64,000 nucleotides of DNA from an uncultured Porphyromonadaceae bacterium (GTDB lineage Bacteria > Bacteroidota > Bacteroidia > Bacteroidales > Muribaculaceae), in assembly GCA_948467675.1 (NCBI GenBank), contig CAOKFI010000002.1, positions 180,313-244,312 on the forward strand, written 5' to 3'. Made by a program: the position numbers and the translations under genes. The notes beneath the pieces are model-generated. The model worked only from the letters and a program-made list of their open reading frames with translations. It made no database searches and was not told the origin of the DNA. This document shows positions 37,398-45,968 of this stretch, one piece after another (position 1 is the first letter of the stretch; the number at the start of each line of letters is the position of its first letter).

Positions 37398-38267
37398 TCA
37401 TGATTTTCTTGCGACTGCGAAACGCTGGTGTCCCTGCATGTCGGAAATGACGGTCACTTCGGAGAATCCGCTGAGCTGCAGCATGCGGCGTAGCTCTTGG
37501 ACGAACAGGGGATTGATCTCAAAATACAGGGTGCCGCGTGGAGTCAGTGCGGCAGAAGCATAAGACGCAATGGCTTTGTAGAACCGCAACGGGTCGTTGT
37601 CAGGCACGAACAGAGCCAGAGACGGTTCGTAGTCGATGACATTGGCTTCCATTGAGGTTCGTTCGCTGTCGGCAATGTAGGGGGGATTGCTTACTATTAT
37701 GTCCCATTTGCCGTCGGCCGGTGTGAGTCTGAGCATATCGTCTTGTCTGAAATCGATGCGTGTGTGCAAGGCCGCTGCGTTTTCTCTGGCTACTGCCAGT
37801 GCGTCGGGGCTGATATCGACGGCCGTAATCTGCGGAAATCGGAGAGCCCGGGCCAGTGCGATGGCTATGCAGCCGGATCCTGTGCCGAGGTCGAGTACGG
37901 TCGGATCCGGTGTCTGTGACCATTGTTTTACGATTATGTCGACCAGTTCTTCGGTCTCAGGTCTGGGAATGAGTACTGACCGGTTTACCTTGAGCGTGTG
38001 TCCGCAGAAGCGTGCCAGTCCTGTGATGTACTGTATGGGTTCGTGTTCGAGTAGTCTCTCCACTATGAGTCCGGCTTTCGGGAGTATGAAAGAAGGCACC
38101 GGTTCATCGCGGCGTATGGCTGTGTCGACAGGTGTATAGTTGAGCAGATGTTCGAATATGATGCGAATTATCCATCGGGCTTCTCGTCCGTCGTATACCG
38201 GCGCCAGGCGCTGTAGCAGGCTGTCGGCAAGCTGTCCCACGGTCATGGTTGCGTCGGCGTCGGTCAT
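37398..38267 (-). CDS. prmC: Peptide chain release factor N5-glutamine methyltransferase
   Basis: Methylates the GGQ glutamine of release factors. 289 residues with an N-terminal helical domain (about 1-95), a SAM-binding motif VLDLGTGSGCIAIALA, and the substrate motif SNPPYI. VLIPRPETEELVD is the usual interdomain block. Three bases after the PAP2 gene stop. Confidence 0.95.
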   Translation of the reverse strand: MTDADATMTVGQLADSLLQRLAPVYDGREARWIIRIIFEHLLNYTPVDTAIRRDEPVPSFILPKAGLIVERLLEHEPIQYITGLARFCGHTLKVNRSVLIPRPETEELVDIIVKQWSQTPDPTVLDLGTGSGCIAIALARALRFPQITAVDISPDALAVARENAAALHTRIDFRQDDMLRLTPADGKWDIIVSNPPYIADSERTSMEANVIDYEPSLALFVPDNDPLRFYKAIASYASAALTPRGTLYFEINPLFVQELRRMLQLSGFSEVTVISDMQGHQRFAVARKS

Positions 38268-38270
38268 GGT

Positions 38271-39209
38271 TCAGTCGGATATGTAAGCGGTGTAGCGGTC
38301 TATCCAACGGGAAAACGCAGGAATCCGCATCAGCACACATTCGAACAGCGCAATGCCGGCTACCGCAGTAAGAGCTCCGAGGATGACGTCGATAAGATAA
38401 TGATGGGCTGTGTATACGGCAGTAAACCAGATGCCGACAACGATGATGGCGAACAATGCGCGTATCCAGCCGCTGACGTCGGCGCGTATTGCATACCACA
38501 GGGCTATAACCATGTAGGCTGAATGCAGCGAGGGGACGGCTGCGAATACGTTGGCGTTGCGTCCGTACAGTCCGTCGAATATGCTCCATCCGGTCATTGC
38601 GTCGAAACGTCCGAGCCCTGCCACATCGCCCGGTGTTCCGGCAATGAAGTCGAATCCATGTTTCATCACATACCATGGGGGTGCGGCCGGATGTATGTAG
38701 TATCCTGCGAAGCCTATGAGGTTGACGAGCAGGAATACGAGAGCGAAATGCAGATATATTTTGCGCTGGCGGTCGAAATACAGCCATATTCCGAAAAGTA
38801 TCGGAACCGGAACCCAGCAGAGGTAGAACACTCCGGCCATGAAGTCCATCCATGTCCAGTGGGTGATCGCGAAATATTCGTTTGGTGTCAGCGTCCCTTT
38901 CGGGGAGTCGATTCCGAACAGCGATTTTTCCGCGAGATACAGGCCTTCGATGTCGACAGTGTTGACGGTGTAGTTGGGAACGAGGTTCATCCAGTCGTAG
39001 GATATGCCGAACAGTGCGAACGGCAGCAGCGCGACTACGAATTTGCGTGTAAGGCCGTTGCAGAAAAACAATGCGGCTATGAGCAATGCCATGAAGCCGT
39101 GTTCTGTCCGCCATCCTATAAGAAATGCCGTGACGCACAGCCATACTGTGAGCGCTACCACCATTATCACGCTTTCGCGTCGTGTAGGTAGCTTGAGGTT
39201 TAGTTTCAT
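38271..39209 (-). CDS. PAP2-superfamily membrane protein, inositol-phosphorylceramide-synthase-like
   Basis: 312 residues from the ATG at 39209 ([13 protein letters not shown]), which overlaps the preceding gene by four bases; an earlier in-frame start adds a hydrophilic stretch inside the neighbour. Six or seven membrane helices. Catalytic motifs of the AUR1/IPC-synthase branch: PSLHSAYM and [12 protein letters not shown]. In Bacteroides thetaiotaomicron a protein of this type transfers phosphoinositol from phosphatidylinositol to ceramide. The gene order here (PAP2, CDP-alcohol phosphotransferase, GtrA-like, PgpA-like) supports the same job. Confidence 0.85.
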   Translation of the reverse strand: MKLNLKLPTRRESVIMVVALTVWLCVTAFLIGWRTEHGFMALLIAALFFCNGLTRKFVVALLPFALFGISYDWMNLVPNYTVNTVDIEGLYLAEKSLFGIDSPKGTLTPNEYFAITHWTWMDFMAGVFYLCWVPVPILFGIWLYFDRQRKIYLHFALVFLLVNLIGFAGYYIHPAAPPWYVMKHGFDFIAGTPGDVAGLGRFDAMTGWSIFDGLYGRNANVFAAVPSLHSAYMVIALWYAIRADVSGWIRALFAIIVVGIWFTAVYTAHHYLIDVILGALTAVAGIALFECVLMRIPAFSRWIDRYTAYISD

Positions 39210-39910
39210 GCCTGACTGTTTTTCTGTAGCAGCCGTTTGCTGTGGAATATTCGGGCGAATGCTGTTATGTTGGCGAATACCGCGATGATGCCCATTGCCG
39301 TTAGGAGTATCCACATAGGGTCGAACGGCTGGTTTATGGCGCATACTCCGTATATGCCGGCGGCCAATGCCGAGGCGCTTGTGAGGACTACACGCTCAGG
39401 CCGTTGCATGAAGCCGATCTTGCATTCGATACCGAGTCCTTCGGCCCGTGCCCGTACATAGCTTACCATCAGTGATCCGATAAGCGCTATGAATGTGATT
39501 ATCGCACCGGTTCTGTAGCCGGTGTCCATCATGCAATATGCCAGGCCGCCGAGAGTGATCAGCTCGCTGTATCGGTCGAGCACTGAATCGTACATGGCGC
39601 CGAATGTCGAAGTCATGTTGCCCAGACGTGCGACTTGTCCGTCGAGCATGTCGAACAGCGACGATACTATCAGTACGGCACCACCCCATAGTATCAGTGA
39701 ATAGTCGGGGCCTGACGACAGGCATCCCTGGCTGTCGCCTGCGAGGATGAACAGTGTTGCCGCTGCGATGTTGCCGAGCAGACCGATAGTCGTCACCGCA
39801 TTAGGGGTGAGTCCAATGCGTATCATACCGTGTACGATCGGGTTTATGATCTTGTAGATCAATAACTGGAGAGTGTCGCGATTCTCCTGATATGCTTTTT
39901 TTTCTTTCAT
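39206..39910 (-). CDS. CDP-alcohol phosphatidyltransferase, phosphatidylinositol-phosphate-synthase-like
   Basis: 234-residue inner-membrane enzyme that joins a CDP-activated lipid to an alcohol phosphate. The full signature is present: D-M-L-D-G, A-R, then G-x3-D-x3-D ([12 protein letters not shown] and [12 protein letters not shown]), with all four aspartates. About six helices. Cluster context (PgpA-type phosphatase, PAP2 IPC-synthase-like gene) favours inositol phosphate as acceptor, giving phosphatidylinositol phosphate; phosphatidylglycerophosphate synthesis is the alternative. Confidence 0.88.
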   Translation of the reverse strand: MKEKKAYQENRDTLQLLIYKIINPIVHGMIRIGLTPNAVTTIGLLGNIAAATLFILAGDSQGCLSSGPDYSLILWGGAVLIVSSLFDMLDGQVARLGNMTSTFGAMYDSVLDRYSELITLGGLAYCMMDTGYRTGAIITFIALIGSLMVSYVRARAEGLGIECKIGFMQRPERVVLTSASALAAGIYGVCAINQPFDPMWILLTAMGIIAVFANITAFARIFHSKRLLQKNSQA

Positions 39911-39946
39911 GATCGAGAGAAATATGGGAGGTTGTGATATTTCTGA

Positions 39947-40534
39947 TTAGGATTTACTGGAATCGGGTTTATTCGATTTTTTGAATTTGCTGACGACCGG
40001 GCTGAGCAGTCCGTCGAGAAACGGGTCGAATGAGTTGTATCGGTACACGAAGTATCGCTGCAGCATGAAGTTCCAGAATATGGATACCAGCAGAGAAGTG
40101 CCGACACGGGCCACTGTGGTGTACACGCCGGCTTTTATACCCCAGTCGGCAAGTGTCTGAGAGTTTGCGAAAGCGTTGTCGAGCATGGCTGTGCCATACA
40201 TGTTAAGGAGCAGACTGCCTGTCCATACGAGGATGTATTTTATGACTACAGCCGGAACGGAGGATGAGTTTGCTTTGAATGTCCACTTGTAGTTTATGCT
40301 GCAGTTTATTATGCCTCCGGTTATCGCACCTATTGCGGTGGCGAGTTTTATGTCGACATTGAACAGCAGTTTCAGCAGTATGCCGAGTCCCATGTCGACC
40401 CATGAGGCTATCTGCGAGGCCACTGATGCTTTCAGAAAGAGGATGAATCCGTGGAAACGGTTGGCAAATCCTGCTTTTTTCTTGTCGGGAACGGCTGCCT
40501 GTGCTGTGGTCAGTCCTTCTAAATTTTCGCTCAT
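39947..40534 (-). CDS. GtrA-family membrane protein
   Basis: 195 residues, four membrane helices in the GtrA layout (FLKASVASQIASWVDMGLGILL, ATAIGAITGGIINCSINYKWTF). GtrA proteins are thought to move polyprenyl-linked sugars, or to support membrane glycosylation. Here it sits between pgpA (four-base overlap) and the CDP-alcohol phosphotransferase, so a role in moving or flipping a lipid head-group precursor is possible but unproven. Confidence 0.85.
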   Translation of the reverse strand: MSENLEGLTTAQAAVPDKKKAGFANRFHGFILFLKASVASQIASWVDMGLGILLKLLFNVDIKLATAIGAITGGIINCSINYKWTFKANSSSVPAVVIKYILVWTGSLLLNMYGTAMLDNAFANSQTLADWGIKAGVYTTVARVGTSLLVSIFWNFMLQRYFVYRYNSFDPFLDGLLSPVVSKFKKSNKPDSSKS

Positions 40535-41019
40535 ACAAACAGCCAGTTAATTATGATAAGAGTGATTGCTCCGTATATTCCGGCGAGTACGTCGTCGGCC
40601 ATGATTCCGATACCTCCGGGCAGTTTTTCCATCTGGCGTACGCCGAACGGTTTAGCTATGTCGTAGAAGCGGAACAGAATGAATGCTACCACAGGCTGCC
40701 ACCAGACGGCATGGCATGGGACGGCGAGGAGTGTTATCCACATTCCCACGACTTCATCGATGACCACACGCGACGGATCCTCGCCCCAGAAGTCTTCGGC
40801 AATGCCTGACGACCAGGCTCCGACGGCGGTAAAAAGCAGGGTCAGTCCGATCGTGACTCCGATCCAGACATCGTAGGGGCACCATAGAAACAACGGAAGC
40901 CATATCAATACGGCGAATACGGCGCCCATCGTGCCTGGGCCGTACGGAAAGAATCCGAAGCCGCATGCCGTGGCTATGATTTTATGGGATACAGGGAATT
41001 TCTTTTTCGTAGTCATCAT
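40531..41019 (-). CDS. PgpA-type phosphatase, phosphatidylglycerophosphatase A family
   Basis: 162-residue membrane phosphatase. The family's conserved segments are readable: FGFFPYGPGTMGA, DPSRVVIDEVVGMWI and FRFYDIAKPFGV. In the characterised Bacteroides inositol-lipid pathway the homologue removes phosphate from phosphatidylinositol phosphate; in other bacteria it acts on phosphatidylglycerophosphate. The neighbours favour the former. Overlaps the genes on both sides by four bases. Confidence 0.88.
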   Translation of the reverse strand: MMTTKKKFPVSHKIIATACGFGFFPYGPGTMGAVFAVLIWLPLFLWCPYDVWIGVTIGLTLLFTAVGAWSSGIAEDFWGEDPSRVVIDEVVGMWITLLAVPCHAVWWQPVVAFILFRFYDIAKPFGVRQMEKLPGGIGIMADDVLAGIYGAITLIIINWLFV

Positions 41020-41885
41020 CGGCGGTAGTCTTTAATTGATGCAAGGACACTTTTCGCGATATGAGATGCTGCTTCGGTCCGGCACGATGCGAAACTCGGC
41101 CAGTCGTTGAAACTTATTATCGACGCAGATCCGTCGGGTAGTATCACGGCATCGCCGCCATATATACTTACGTTAAGTTCCTCGGCCGCGTGCAGACACA
41201 TCTTTTTCAATTGTAGCCCCATAGCCTTCACGGCATCGGGTCCTCCTTCATTGAGCGCGGAGCATCCGTATGTCCCGCCGTTGGCTACAAACGGACAGAA
41301 CCAGTAGAAAAACGGCTGCCCCTGTACACCATAGAATTTTACCAGATCGCCGGACACATGTTTGCTTACGACGGCACGTCCGATGCCGCGCAGGAAATAT
41401 TCCTGAAGCACTTCCTGGGCTTCGTCGTGGTGGCGTACGTAACTTACGTCCTCTTTATGCATTGTGTGGGTGTCGCTCCGCTTTATCCAGCATTGGTTGA
41501 AACCACCCCGTCGCAGCCGTCCTTTGACCACCTCGTTGGTATTGGTGCTGAAACTTTCCGGATACGGGATGTTGTTTCCGACGAGTATCCGTGTAAGCCG
41601 CTCGCGTGTGCAGTTTTCGATGCCGTAGCCGGAGTTTATTACCAGTCGTCCGTTGTCTTCGGCACGCTGGAGCATGTCGATCGATCTGGGATCGCGGCAC
41701 ATGTTGATTATGATGCTTTCTTCAACGTTATGAGCGATGAAATGCTCTTCGCTGTACACATGCACTTCGATGCCGCGTTTTCGGAGCTGTTCGGCCACAG
41801 CATTGAGTATGGCGGCGTCGTTGCCTATGTGGTTAGGCGAGTAGGCGGCGGCTCTCATTATAGCAGCTATGGTTGTTACAGCCAT
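41016..41885 (-). CDS. ATP-grasp-like protein of unknown substrate in the inositol-lipid operon
   Basis: 289 residues, soluble. The shape is that of an ATP-grasp ligase: an N-terminal Rossmann-like half (about 1-100), a lysine strand QCWIKRSDTHTMHKEDV, the VVSKHVSGDLVKFYGV strand pair, and the metal-binding end YGGDAVILPDGSASIISFNDWPSF. In the last motif an Asn-Asp pair replaces the usual Glu-x-Asn. It has no membrane helix or signal peptide. It sits five bases after pdxA and overlaps pgpA by four, in the place where the Bacteroides locus carries inositol-phosphate synthase. It may ligate an amino acid or similar group to a small molecule; the substrate is unknown. Confidence 0.75.
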   Translation of the reverse strand: MAVTTIAAIMRAAAYSPNHIGNDAAILNAVAEQLRKRGIEVHVYSEEHFIAHNVEESIIINMCRDPRSIDMLQRAEDNGRLVINSGYGIENCTRERLTRILVGNNIPYPESFSTNTNEVVKGRLRRGGFNQCWIKRSDTHTMHKEDVSYVRHHDEAQEVLQEYFLRGIGRAVVSKHVSGDLVKFYGVQGQPFFYWFCPFVANGGTYGCSALNEGGPDAVKAMGLQLKKMCLHAAEELNVSIYGGDAVILPDGSASIISFNDWPSFASCRTEAASHIAKSVLASIKDYRR

Positions 41886-41890
41886 CTTCT

Positions 41891-42988
41891 TCAGTCTTCT
41901 TTAGTCAGGTCGAGGACTACATTGTCCTTTCCTTTTTCGAAATATTGTTTGCGCAGAGGATTGCGGTGTATCTCACGGTAGCGTCGACGGTTCCGCCATA
42001 TATCTATTGCATGGTATATGGCGTGACGCATCGAGGTTTCGTCGGCGATACCTTGTCCGGCTATATCATAACCTGTGCCGTGGTCGGGCGATGTCCGTAC
42101 GCGGTTTAGCCCGGCTGTGAAGTTTATGCCCTGTTCCATGGCTACGGTCTTGAAAGGAGCCAGTCCCTGGTCGTGGTACATGGCCAGGATGCCGTCGAAT
42201 GAGCGGTAGTTGCCGCTTCCGAACAGTCCGTCAGCTGCATACGGGCCATAAGCCTCTATGCCTGCTGTCTGTGCTTCTGTTATGGCCGGAATTATGGTCT
42301 CCTGTTCTTCGGAACCGAGCAATCCGTTTTCTCCGGCATGCGGGTTGAGCGACAGCACCGCAATACGCGGATGAGGTATCCCGAAGTCATATCTTAGAGA
42401 GTTGTCGAGGGCGCGTATCTTTGCCAGTACATTGTCTTTGGTAATGGCTTCCGATATGCTGGCCAGCGGCATGTGTGTCGTGACGAGCGCCACTCTGAGG
42501 GTGTCATCGCACAATATCATCAGAGCTTCACTGTTTCCGTCGCCGAGAGAGGCTTCGAGATATTCGGTATGACCGGGAAATGTAAACTTGTCGTTCTGTA
42601 TGTTGTGTTTGTTGATCGGAGCGGTCACCAGAACGTCGATAGCGCCCTGCCGCAGGTCGGCTACTGCCCGTTCCAGTGCGGCAAGTGCGGCTTCGCCTGC
42701 GGCCGTGGTCGATTGTCCGGGTTCCGGTCTGGTGTCTTCCGGTATGACATTTATTATATTGCATTCGCCGTCTTTGGCGTCGGTGGCATTGGCGATCTGG
42801 TGGTATTGGCTTCCAGGCAGTTCAAGCGCCTTGCGGTAATATGAGGCTACTTTGGCGGAGCCGTAGATCACAGGAGTGCACAATTCTACCATGCGCGGAT
42901 CGTCCAGGGCTTTGATTATTACCTCATATCCGATGCCGTTTATGTCGCCATGCGTTATGCCTACCTTTATCTTTCGGTTTTCTTCCAT
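41891..42988 (-). CDS. pdxA: 4-hydroxythreonine-4-phosphate dehydrogenase
   Basis: NAD-dependent step of vitamin B6 synthesis. 365 residues, slightly longer than the roughly 330 of enterobacterial forms. Signature GITHGDINGIGYEVIIKAL at the start, metal-binding HDQGLAPFK and C-terminal RTSPDHGTGYDIAG. First gene of the operon that runs through the inositol-lipid genes to comF. No other pdx genes adjoin it. Confidence 0.95.
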   Translation of the reverse strand: MEENRKIKVGITHGDINGIGYEVIIKALDDPRMVELCTPVIYGSAKVASYYRKALELPGSQYHQIANATDAKDGECNIINVIPEDTRPEPGQSTTAAGEAALAALERAVADLRQGAIDVLVTAPINKHNIQNDKFTFPGHTEYLEASLGDGNSEALMILCDDTLRVALVTTHMPLASISEAITKDNVLAKIRALDNSLRYDFGIPHPRIAVLSLNPHAGENGLLGSEEQETIIPAITEAQTAGIEAYGPYAADGLFGSGNYRSFDGILAMYHDQGLAPFKTVAMEQGINFTAGLNRVRTSPDHGTGYDIAGQGIADETSMRHAIYHAIDIWRNRRRYREIHRNPLRKQYFEKGKDNVVLDLTKED

Positions 42989-43186
42989 CGGGAAATGTGT
43001 CGAAATAATGTATTTAGCTCGCTAAATTACGGAATATTTCCGAAATGCATGCAATTTTTTGTAGTCCAACGGGGAACTGATTTATTATATGTGTTTTGTA
43101 TGTGTTGAGTATTATTGAGTGTATATTTCTGTATATTAGTAAATTATTCTTCCTATTCGTTGCGGATGGCCTAAGGATCTTCTTAG

Positions 43187-43218
43187 TTTGGATATGATAG
43201 GTTAAATACATATCTTTA
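43187..43218 (+). promoter_or_regulatory. Promoter of the nucleotidyltransferase gene
   Basis: TTTG (43187-43190), a 20-base spacer, and TATCTTTA (43211-43218). The 268-base pdxA divergent gap holds no gene; the minus-strand promoter for pdxA is less clear. Confidence 0.6.
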
Positions 43219-43256
43219 CCGAATATTATTAAAGAACCAGAGTATTATCACTGTTT

Positions 43257-43976
43257 ATGAAATATGTAATATTGGCTGCCGGTCTGGGGTCGCGCTTTGT
43301 CGCTGAGGGAGAAATGAATCCCAAACCATTGGTCGGGATTCTTGGTCAGCCTATGATAGGGCGTCTGATCAAGGTGCTGATGTCCTGCGGAGGAGAGAGT
43401 ATATATATTGTGGCCAACAGCCGTATGCATTCGTTGGTAGAGTATCTTGAAGGGCTGAAAGATCAGGAAGGCCTGCCACTTGAGATACGACCGATAGTTT
43501 CGGACAACTCTTATTACAGTCTGTCGGAGGCTTGCGCCGGTATCGAGGGCAAATTTATCGCGATGACAGTCGATTCCATATTTCCTACGGAGGAGTTCCG
43601 GCGTTATGCAGATGCTGTCGCCTCGATGTCTGACGGAGAAGTCCTGATGGGGCTGACCCGGTTTGTCGATGACGAGAGTCCGCTATATGCGCGGATCGGT
43701 GCTTCCGGCGAAGTGGTGGATTACCGTTATGGCGGCGAGCCGTTTGCCGAGGGAACAATAGTGTCGGCCGGACTGTACGGGCTTACCGGCAAGGCGATGT
43801 CGACGGTGGCCGCCCGCAAGGAATATCCGAAGTCGCTGAGCGATTTCCAGCGGATCCTGGCAGCGGAAACCGATATCCGTGTGGTACCTTATGAATTCAG
43901 CAAGGCTTTCGATGTGGACTGTGGCCATGACCGTGAACTGGCGGAGAAATTCGTCCGTGAGGTCAATGGCGAGTGA
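43257..43976 (+). CDS. Sugar- or inositol-phosphate nucleotidyltransferase
   Basis: 239-residue NTP-transferase fold. The N-terminal nucleotide loop ILAAGLGSRF is followed by MNPKPLVGILGQPMI with the conserved P-K-P-L; the metal aspartate is in IAMTVDSIF. It is followed 15 bases later by a CDP-alcohol phosphotransferase. This pairing is that of inositol-phosphate cytidylyltransferase with a CDP-inositol-using transferase. CDP-inositol as product is an inference; a CDP-sugar or CDP-choline-like product remains possible. Confidence 0.8.
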   Translation: MKYVILAAGLGSRFVAEGEMNPKPLVGILGQPMIGRLIKVLMSCGGESIYIVANSRMHSLVEYLEGLKDQEGLPLEIRPIVSDNSYYSLSEACAGIEGKFIAMTVDSIFPTEEFRRYADAVASMSDGEVLMGLTRFVDDESPLYARIGASGEVVDYRYGGEPFAEGTIVSAGLYGLTGKAMSTVAARKEYPKSLSDFQRILAAETDIRVVPYEFSKAFDVDCGHDRELAEKFVREVNGE

Positions 43977-43991
43977 TACGGGCTGTGGTCA

Positions 43992-44942
43992 ATGAGGATT
44001 AAGGATATGTTCGAAAATCTTAGAAAAGAATATCGCGCATCGCTGAAGTCGATGGATACGGAGGAAAATATCGATCTGGCTTTCTACCGTCCCATCGGTT
44101 TCGCATGGGCATGCCTGTTCCGGAAATTGCATGTGACCCCTAATGTGGTCACTATAGCGTCGATATTTATCGGAGTAGCAGCCGGAATATGTTTTTACTA
44201 TAATGATCTATGGCATACAATAGCAGGAATGCTACTGCTGATATGGGCCAATTCCTATGACAGTGCCGACGGTCAGCTTGCGCGTCTCACCGGCCAGCAT
44301 TCGCGTCTGGGGCGGATTCTCGACGGTGTGTCCGGTGATTTCTGGTTCGTGTCCATTTATATTGCGATATGTCTGCGCACGAATGCTACAGTACCGATGT
44401 TTTCCGACCATCCGGGGATTATATGGGGCATAGCCGCAGCTGCAGGTATATCGCATGCCAAGCAGGCTGCTGTGGCAGACTATTACCGTCAGTTTCATCT
44501 GCTGTTTGTCAAAGGCAAGGCCGGAAGTGAACTCGATTCTTCGAAAGAACTGCGCAACCGTTTTGACGAGTTGTCGTGGAACCGTAATTTTGTCGCCAAG
44601 CTCACGCTCTGGTTCTATCTGGGCTATACAGTGCAGCAGGAGTCCATGACTCCAGCCATGCAGTCGCTCCGTAAGATCCTGTTCGAGAGGTATGCCGGAG
44701 GCGCCATTCCTCCTGATATGGCTGCGGAGTTCAGGAAACTCAGCTTCCCTTTATGCAAATGGGAGAATTTCATGACATTCAACTGGCGTACGATTTTCTT
44801 GTTCGCGTCGCTTATCGCCGATATGCCATGGCTCTATTTCGTGGCTGAGCTCACGGTATTCAATATTGTGCTGATATATACTATGCGGTGTCATGAGAAG
44901 ATATGCCGCGCAATGCTTGCGCAACTGCAGAGCGGGATCTGA
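43992..44942 (+). CDS. CDP-alcohol phosphotransferase, second type
   Basis: 316 residues with about six helices, a longer protein than its counterpart at 39206. The signature starts normally (YDSADGQLARLTGQ) and continues LGRILDGVSGDFWF. Here the fourth aspartate, usually three residues after the third, is a Gly with an Asp one position later. A central soluble loop (about 155-215) is also absent from ordinary phosphatidyltransferases. Paired with the nucleotidyltransferase at 43257. Likely transfers a CDP-activated polar group (for example inositol phosphate) directly onto a lipid acceptor. Confidence 0.82.
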   Translation: MRIKDMFENLRKEYRASLKSMDTEENIDLAFYRPIGFAWACLFRKLHVTPNVVTIASIFIGVAAGICFYYNDLWHTIAGMLLLIWANSYDSADGQLARLTGQHSRLGRILDGVSGDFWFVSIYIAICLRTNATVPMFSDHPGIIWGIAAAAGISHAKQAAVADYYRQFHLLFVKGKAGSELDSSKELRNRFDELSWNRNFVAKLTLWFYLGYTVQQESMTPAMQSLRKILFERYAGGAIPPDMAAEFRKLSFPLCKWENFMTFNWRTIFLFASLIADMPWLYFVAELTVFNIVLIYTMRCHEKICRAMLAQLQSGI

Positions 44943-44980
44943 CATAATAAAAACATATATTCTTTATATAACAGATCGCT

Positions 44981-44998
44981 GCAAAGGCTTACCTTTGC
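44981..44998 (+). promoter_or_regulatory. -7 box inside a palindrome, before the DMT transporter gene
   Basis: GCAAAGG-CTTA-CCTTTGC is a perfect 7-bp inverted repeat that contains the -7 box TACCTTTG (44990-44997). It could be an operator or a start-site hairpin. Confidence 0.5.
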
Positions 44999-45041
44999 GG
45001 CGATCTTGATGTATATAGTAATGCCAGTGATAAAATCCACA

Positions 45042-45968
45042 ATGGTTAAGGGTTATGTGCTCGGATGTATAGGGGCTATAACCTATGGTCTGAATCCGCT
45101 TTTCGCTATGCCGCTGTATGCCGAGGGTCTGGATGTGGCCTCGGTTTTGTTTTATCGTTATCTGATCGCCATATTGCTGATGGCGGCACTTATGTCACGT
45201 CATGGCGGGTTCCGTCTCAGCCGCCGTGAAATACCTGCGGCTGTGGTCGCAGGCGTGTTGTTTGCAATGTCATCATTTACGTTGTTCGAGAGCTATAACT
45301 ATATGGATGTAGGAATAGCGTCGACCATACTGTTCGTATATCCGGTATTCGTGGCGCTGATAATGGCCGGTATGTTCCGCGAGAAGATCTCCGGACTGAC
45401 AATCCTGTGTATGGCCCTCGCTCTCGGAGGTATAGCTATGCTTTACGACGGCGACGGCAGTGGTCTGAGCGCTGTGGGGACAGTGCTTATATTCGGATCG
45501 GCCATATCGTATGCCATATATATGGTGGCGGTCAATAAAAGCCGCCTGTCGAGGCTGAGCACCCTTAAACTGTCGTTTTATTCGCTGCTGTTCGGAATCA
45601 TCGTGTTCGTGATTCAGCTGAAGGGGCTGACCGATTTAAAACCGTTGCCCCCGACCATATCGGCCTGGGGCAACCTGTTGGGGATTTCGATTTTTCCTAC
45701 TGTGGTATCGCTTATCGCGATGACAGTCGCGATACATTGCATAGGGTCGGTGCCGGTATCGATACTCGGAGCGTTGGAGCCTGTCACCGCTATCGTGGTC
45801 GGGGTGTCGGTGTTAGGCGAGAGCCTGACACCGATGAGCATTGCCGGAGTGGTGCTGATTATCACGGCTGTTACCATGCTGGCAGTGAGCCGCCCGCTGT
45901 TGCATGCTTTCAGTCGAGTGTTCCGACACCGGCTTCACCTGCGACACCGGCATGGTGGTAGCCTTTGA
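45042..45968 (+). CDS. DMT-superfamily transporter, EamA domains
   Basis: About 308 residues from the ATG at 45042 (MVKGYVLGCIGAITYGLNPL). Earlier in-frame starts lie almost on the predicted transcription start and add a short polar lead. Ten helices in two EamA repeats (about 5-140 and 150-290). The protein ends in a basic, His-rich tail (FRHRLHLRHRHGG). Substrate unknown; the family exports amino acids or other metabolites. Its last 59 bases overlap the 3' end of the convergent GH109 gene. Confidence 0.85.
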   Translation: MVKGYVLGCIGAITYGLNPLFAMPLYAEGLDVASVLFYRYLIAILLMAALMSRHGGFRLSRREIPAAVVAGVLFAMSSFTLFESYNYMDVGIASTILFVYPVFVALIMAGMFREKISGLTILCMALALGGIAMLYDGDGSGLSAVGTVLIFGSAISYAIYMVAVNKSRLSRLSTLKLSFYSLLFGIIVFVIQLKGLTDLKPLPPTISAWGNLLGISIFPTVVSLIAMTVAIHCIGSVPVSILGALEPVTAIVVGVSVLGESLTPMSIAGVVLIITAVTMLAVSRPLLHAFSRVFRHRLHLRHRHGGSL

